Under the pieces are notes generated by a model. The model ran no database searches, was not told the DNA's origin, and saw only the letters and a program-made list of their open reading frames with translations. Both the position numbers and the translations under genes were made by a program. DNA of 16,684 nt, from the NCBI RefSeq assembly GCF_900547735.1, contig NZ_URHZ01000098.1, positions 1 through 16,684 of the forward strand. Reading direction: 5' to 3'. Source of the stretch: an uncultured Clostridium sp. GTDB lineage: Bacteria > Bacillota > Clostridia > Lachnospirales > Lachnospiraceae. How positions within the stretch are numbered: the first letter of the stretch is position 1; each line of letters opens with the position of its first letter. Positions 13,848-16,684 of the stretch are shown here, in pieces.

Positions 13848-13996
13848 TGATTTAAAATGAAGGTTACACCCTCAAACTCCCGGCTCCTTCGCCCCCTGCG
13901 CCCTGGAAGTTGGATACAGGATTCTCGGATTTTCGACAAAGTGCATAAAAACTGAGACTGATTTTCAGTACTTATGTGCAAAATATCAAAAATGTC

Positions 13997-14024
13997 TTGA
14001 CTTTTATGCCCAAACTGTTATACT
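13997..14024 (+). promoter_or_regulatory. Promoter P1 upstream of the LacI-family gene
   Basis: TTGACT (13997-14002), 16 bases, TATACT (14019-14024), with a TG dinucleotide one base before the -10 box (extended -10). The predicted start near 14031 lies 50 bases upstream of operator O1 and 330 bases before the LacI-family start codon. Confidence 0.6.
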
Positions 14025-14079
14025 GAAAATAATCCAAAACAAGAGAGGTTCCGAAATCGGAATTTCTATTTTTAAGCTG

Positions 14080-14103
14080 AAATGTGTAAACGATTACACA
14101 TTT
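14080..14103. promoter_or_regulatory. LacI-type operator O1
   Basis: AAATGTGTAA-ACGA-TTACACATTT has perfect 10-base inverted arms around a central CG, the layout typical of LacI/GalR-family operators. It lies downstream of promoter P1. Most likely bound by the LacI-family protein encoded at 14361. Confidence 0.8.
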
Positions 14104-14200
14104 ACAGAAAAGAAGGCACGAAGCGCCCGCTGGATCAGGGGATGGCCGAAGAGCCTATGGTACATAAAGAGTATTGTAAACACTGATTTCTGAAAAGTGC

Positions 14201-14229
14201 TTGCTTGTTTTCTCATTCCAAAGTATAAT
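14201..14229 (+). promoter_or_regulatory. Promoter P2 of the LacI-family gene
   Basis: TTGCTT (14201-14206), 17-base spacer, perfect TATAAT (14224-14229). The predicted start near 14236 falls inside the O2 operator region, so repressor binding would block initiation. Confidence 0.75.
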
Positions 14230-14230
14230 T

Positions 14231-14259
14231 TATGTGTAAAGTGTAATCGATTACACATA
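14231..14259. promoter_or_regulatory. LacI-type operator O2, compound palindrome
   Basis: GTGTAATCGATTACAC (14241-14256) is a perfect 16-base palindrome centred on CG. The right half TTACACATA (14251-14259) also pairs with TATGTGTAA (14231-14239), so there are two left half-sites for one right half-site. The arms match O1 (TGTGTAA/TTACACA). The site overlaps the start of P2. Confidence 0.8.
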
Positions 14260-14360
14260 ATCACCGACCAGGGAGCAGACAAAAGAAAGTATGTTGCTGT
14301 CCGCAGTGCGGCCGGTTACGGCCAAAGTGAACGGTAGCGGCAGAAGGGAATGAGGAAATT

Positions 14361-15365
14361 ATGATTACGATAGCAGATGTAGCAAGAGAAGCGGGAGTAT
14401 CGGTCGCCACGGTCAGCAGGGTGCTGAATAAGAACGGTCCGGTATCGCCTGTGGCACATGAAAAGGTCAATCTGGCCATTGCAAAGCTCAATTATCAGCC
14501 CAATGTGTGGGGACGCAGGCTGAGGAGAAAAGAGAGCAGGATGCTGCTGATCCTTGTGCCAACCATCAGCAACCCGTTTTATTCATCGATTGTGGCGGGA
14601 ATTGAGGACGAGGCAAGGCGGTACCGGTTCGGCACCATGCTCTGCATTACCAACGGCGATGAAGGGCGTGAACGGGAATTTATCGAGCTTCTGTTCGACG
14701 GCCAGGCCGACGGCGCAGTGATGCTGTGCGTAGATAAAGATGACAAAGATGTAAAGGAGATTGCGGACAAGGTCCCGATCGTCCAGTGCTGTGAATTCTG
14801 CAAGGATGCGGATATCGCGCACGTTTCCATAGATAATTTTGCAGCGGCCGCACAGGTGGTGAGATATCTCCGCAGCCTGGGCCACGAAAAGATAGGTTTT
14901 GTAGGAAGTGTCAACCAGTTTGTAAGCAGTGAAGACCGCCGGAAGGGATATGAGGCGGAGATGGAAAAGCTGGGACTTCCTGTACGAAAGGAATATATGA
15001 CGTATGCAGACCGCGATTACAGTTTCCAGAGCGGTATTGCAGCGGCCCGGGAACTCCTTACACTTCCCGACAGGCCGACAGCCATATTCTGCATCTCTGA
15101 TGTATTGGCAATGGGGGCCATCAGAGCCGCCGAAGAACTGGGACTTTCGGTTCCTGGTGAACTCTCGGTGGTGGGGTTTGACGACGTCGAGTATGCGACG
15201 ATGATGAATCCGATGCTGACAACGGTGTCACAGCCGCTTTACCCACTGGGCAAGACCAGCGCCCGCATGCTCATCGAGCAGATAGAAGCCGGGGAAGGAA
15301 AGGGGAAAATCTTCCTGGAGCACAAGCTGGTAATTCGTGATTCTACGGCTCAAACAGGGCCTTAG
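14361..15365 (+). CDS. LacI/GalR-family transcriptional regulator
   Basis: The 334-residue protein starts with the family helix-turn-helix (TIADVAREAGVSVATVSRVL, residues 3-22) and the hinge helix with L54 in the position of the minor-groove leucine of LacI. A periplasmic-binding-protein-like sugar domain follows (ILVPTISNPFYSSIVAGIE near 63-81, FCISDVLAMGAIRAAEELG and VVGFDDVEYATMMNPMLTTV in the C-terminal half). GAGGAAATT precedes the ATG. Two operators of the expected type lie upstream, one on its own promoter, so autoregulation is likely. The binding-protein gene 50 bases downstream is probably in the same transcript and indicates control of a sugar uptake operon. The effector sugar is not identifiable. 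Confidence 0.95.
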   Translation: MITIADVAREAGVSVATVSRVLNKNGPVSPVAHEKVNLAIAKLNYQPNVWGRRLRRKESRMLLILVPTISNPFYSSIVAGIEDEARRYRFGTMLCITNGDEGREREFIELLFDGQADGAVMLCVDKDDKDVKEIADKVPIVQCCEFCKDADIAHVSIDNFAAAAQVVRYLRSLGHEKIGFVGSVNQFVSSEDRRKGYEAEMEKLGLPVRKEYMTYADRDYSFQSGIAAARELLTLPDRPTAIFCISDVLAMGAIRAAEELGLSVPGELSVVGFDDVEYATMMNPMLTTVSQPLYPLGKTSARMLIEQIEAGEGKGKIFLEHKLVIRDSTAQTGP

Positions 15366-15415
15366 GATAAAAAATGGAGAAGTATCCAAAAAAGCAAAAA
15401 CAAGGAGGAAGAAAC

Positions 15416-16522
15416 ATGAAAAAAGTTTTGGCAGTAGTACTCGCATCAGCAATGGCAATGTCCCTTACGGCGTGTTCCAGCCAGAAACCTGCGGAGACAG
15501 CAGCGGCTACAGTAGCAGAAACACAGGCTGAGACCAAAGAGGCGGCAGAGGAAACAGCGGCTCCGGAGAGCGCAGCAGCCGAAGTAACCGATTTAAAGGG
15601 TAAGATGATGGGTGTTGTTACACCGGCAGCCGACCACGGATTTACAGCAGAATCCATCCAGCACTGCGAGGCAGAAGTTAAATTACTGGCTGAAAAGTAC
15701 GGATTTGATTACAAATTCATGACGGCAGCAGAGTCAGGCGAGCAGAGCAACGCAGTAGAAACAATCTTAGGACTTAACCCTGACGTTATGGTTCTCTGGC
15801 CTGTAACAGGCGACGAGCTCAGAAGTGCGGCACAGCAGGTACAGGACGCAGGCGTTCCGTTAATCATCTATGACCGTCTGATCGAAGGTTTTGAGCCGAC
15901 AAGCTGGATCATGGGCGACAACGATGCAATCGGCGAAGGCGCAGGCGAATATTTCAGCGAATACTTCAAAGATGAACTGGCAGCAGGCGAAGTGGGAATG
16001 CTTGAATTCAAGGGTGATTCTTCTACAGTTCCAATGCAGCGTTCCAACGGTTTCTGGAAGACGGCAGACAAGAACTTCAAAAAGATCCAGGAATTCTCCA
16101 CAGACTGGAGCCAGCAGAAAGCCATGGAGCAGATGGAAGACTTCTTAAACACAAAGAGTGCGGAAGAAATCGAATCCGTACAGGCTATCTTCACACATGA
16201 CGACGAGATCGTATTTGGTATCGTTGAGGCATTAAAGAACTACAACGGACCGGCTAAACTGAACATCAAACTTATCTCCGGCGTATCCGGTGGAGAAGGC
16301 TTCATGAAATTATATGAAGGTTCCGGACTTGAGGGCATCGACTTCATGACCTATACATTCTCCCCATCCATGGTACGTGACGCCGTTGACCTTGGACTTG
16401 ACGTACTAGAAGGCAAATCTCTGGATGCAAGCTACCTGATTCCGACCGAGATGATCGACAAGAGCAACTACAAAGAATACATGGAATCTGACGTATACAA
16501 GATTCGTTACAGCTTACAGTAG
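15416..16522 (+). CDS. Sugar ABC transporter substrate-binding lipoprotein (ribose/xylose type)
   Basis: A 368-residue lipoprotein: signal peptide with lipobox LTAC (Cys20), Ala/Glu-rich linker to about residue 58, then a two-lobed type I periplasmic binding domain (Peripla_BP_4 group). Supporting blocks are GLNPDVMVLWPVTGDEL, DAGVPLIIYDRL, IFTHDDEIVFGIVEAL and the late SPSMVRDAVDLGLDVLEGK. AAGGAGG lies 7 bases before the ATG at 15416; the frame is open upstream to 15374 but lacks a ribosome binding site there. It follows the LacI-family gene closely. ATPase and permease genes would be expected beyond the window. Members near this type bind pentoses, hexoses or polyols; the ligand is not decidable from sequence alone. 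Confidence 0.92.
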   Translation: MKKVLAVVLASAMAMSLTACSSQKPAETAAATVAETQAETKEAAEETAAPESAAAEVTDLKGKMMGVVTPAADHGFTAESIQHCEAEVKLLAEKYGFDYKFMTAAESGEQSNAVETILGLNPDVMVLWPVTGDELRSAAQQVQDAGVPLIIYDRLIEGFEPTSWIMGDNDAIGEGAGEYFSEYFKDELAAGEVGMLEFKGDSSTVPMQRSNGFWKTADKNFKKIQEFSTDWSQQKAMEQMEDFLNTKSAEEIESVQAIFTHDDEIVFGIVEALKNYNGPAKLNIKLISGVSGGEGFMKLYEGSGLEGIDFMTYTFSPSMVRDAVDLGLDVLEGKSLDASYLIPTEMIDKSNYKEYMESDVYKIRYSLQ

Positions 16523-16684
16523 TGATGAAAGCGCGCTGTTACTGTTCACAGGTAGTATTCCGCGAGGTGTTTTTTTGTGAGTGGAGCGTAGCAAAAGTCA
16601 CAGAAAACCCGAGGGTTGCGGCGCGAAAAGGCGTTTTTTGCCGTTTCTGTGCATCGCGCAGCGTGTTACTGGGCACGGAGTGAA
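16523..16684 (+). repeat. Intergenic repeat element, copy 2 (runs to window end)
   Basis: The stretch 16618-16669 matches the reverse complement of 3311-3362 over about 52 bases. The larger element begins and ends with related words, TGTTACTGTTCACAGG (16537-16552) and TGTTACTGGGCACGG (16664-16678), about 127 bases apart, like a unit of a tandem or palindromic repeat. Inside, CACAGAAA (16599-16606) pairs with TTTCTGTG (16644-16651) around an AACCC-GA-GGGTT hairpin. A T7 tract at 16570-16576 follows only a weak stem, so termination of the binding-protein gene here is uncertain. Confidence 0.65.

Noticed and set aside
13499..13981. 160-codon minus-strand frame over the gltS end and the following intergenic region
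   Set aside because: Partly antisense to gltS and runs through the stem-loop element; no recognisable motifs.
16570..16576. T7 tract after the sugar-binding-protein gene as an intrinsic terminator
   Set aside because: No convincing GC-rich stem directly precedes it; the T tract is part of the intergenic repeat.

Overview
The window reads as chromosomal DNA from a low-to-mid GC anaerobic Firmicute, most likely a gut Clostridium/Lachnospiraceae species. This is an inference from strong AGGAGG-type ribosome binding sites, two lipoprotein binding proteins with short KK-rich signal peptides, a TAXI-type TRAP transporter, a PrpR-type regulator, and dispersed intergenic repeats. No rRNA, tRNA, CRISPR array, transposase or integrase was seen.

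Layout. Positions 1-672 hold no convincing gene but carry three diverged copies (two direct, one inverted) of a repeat whose core is GGGACTGAAGAC. On the minus strand follow a two-CCG-motif iron-sulfur (HdrB/GlcF-like) protein and, upstream of it, a PrpR_N/AAA+/Fis-type regulator whose AAA+ domain has lost the GAFTGA loop and the Walker B acidic pair. A divergent control region (3254-3636) carries three TGTTT-N7-AAAC sites and candidate promoters on both strands. The plus strand then has a seven-gene operon: DUF1537 four-carbon acid sugar kinase, iron-containing alcohol dehydrogenase, DapA-like aldolase, PdxA-family dehydrogenase, TAXI solute-binding lipoprotein, fused TRAP permease and a YhcH/YjgK/YiaL protein. 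It ends in a strong intrinsic terminator at 12044-12093.

The working model is import of a sugar-acid-like compound by the TRAP system, phosphorylation by the DUF1537 kinase, and oxidation/decarboxylation by the PdxA homologue toward a triose phosphate. This follows the known DUF1537 + PdxA2 threonate/erythronate route. The aldolase and alcohol dehydrogenase are not part of the minimal route and suggest a variant or a branch that handles a released aldehyde.

A GltS-type sodium/glutamate symporter gene follows with an AT-rich leader of about 400 bases. After it lies a 650-base region with a structured RNA-like element, two promoters and two LacI-type palindromic operators 157 bp apart. This region precedes a LacI-family regulator and a sugar ABC transporter binding lipoprotein; the rest of that transporter is presumably beyond the window. 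The last 60 bases repeat, in inverted orientation, a sequence found upstream of the PrpR-type gene.
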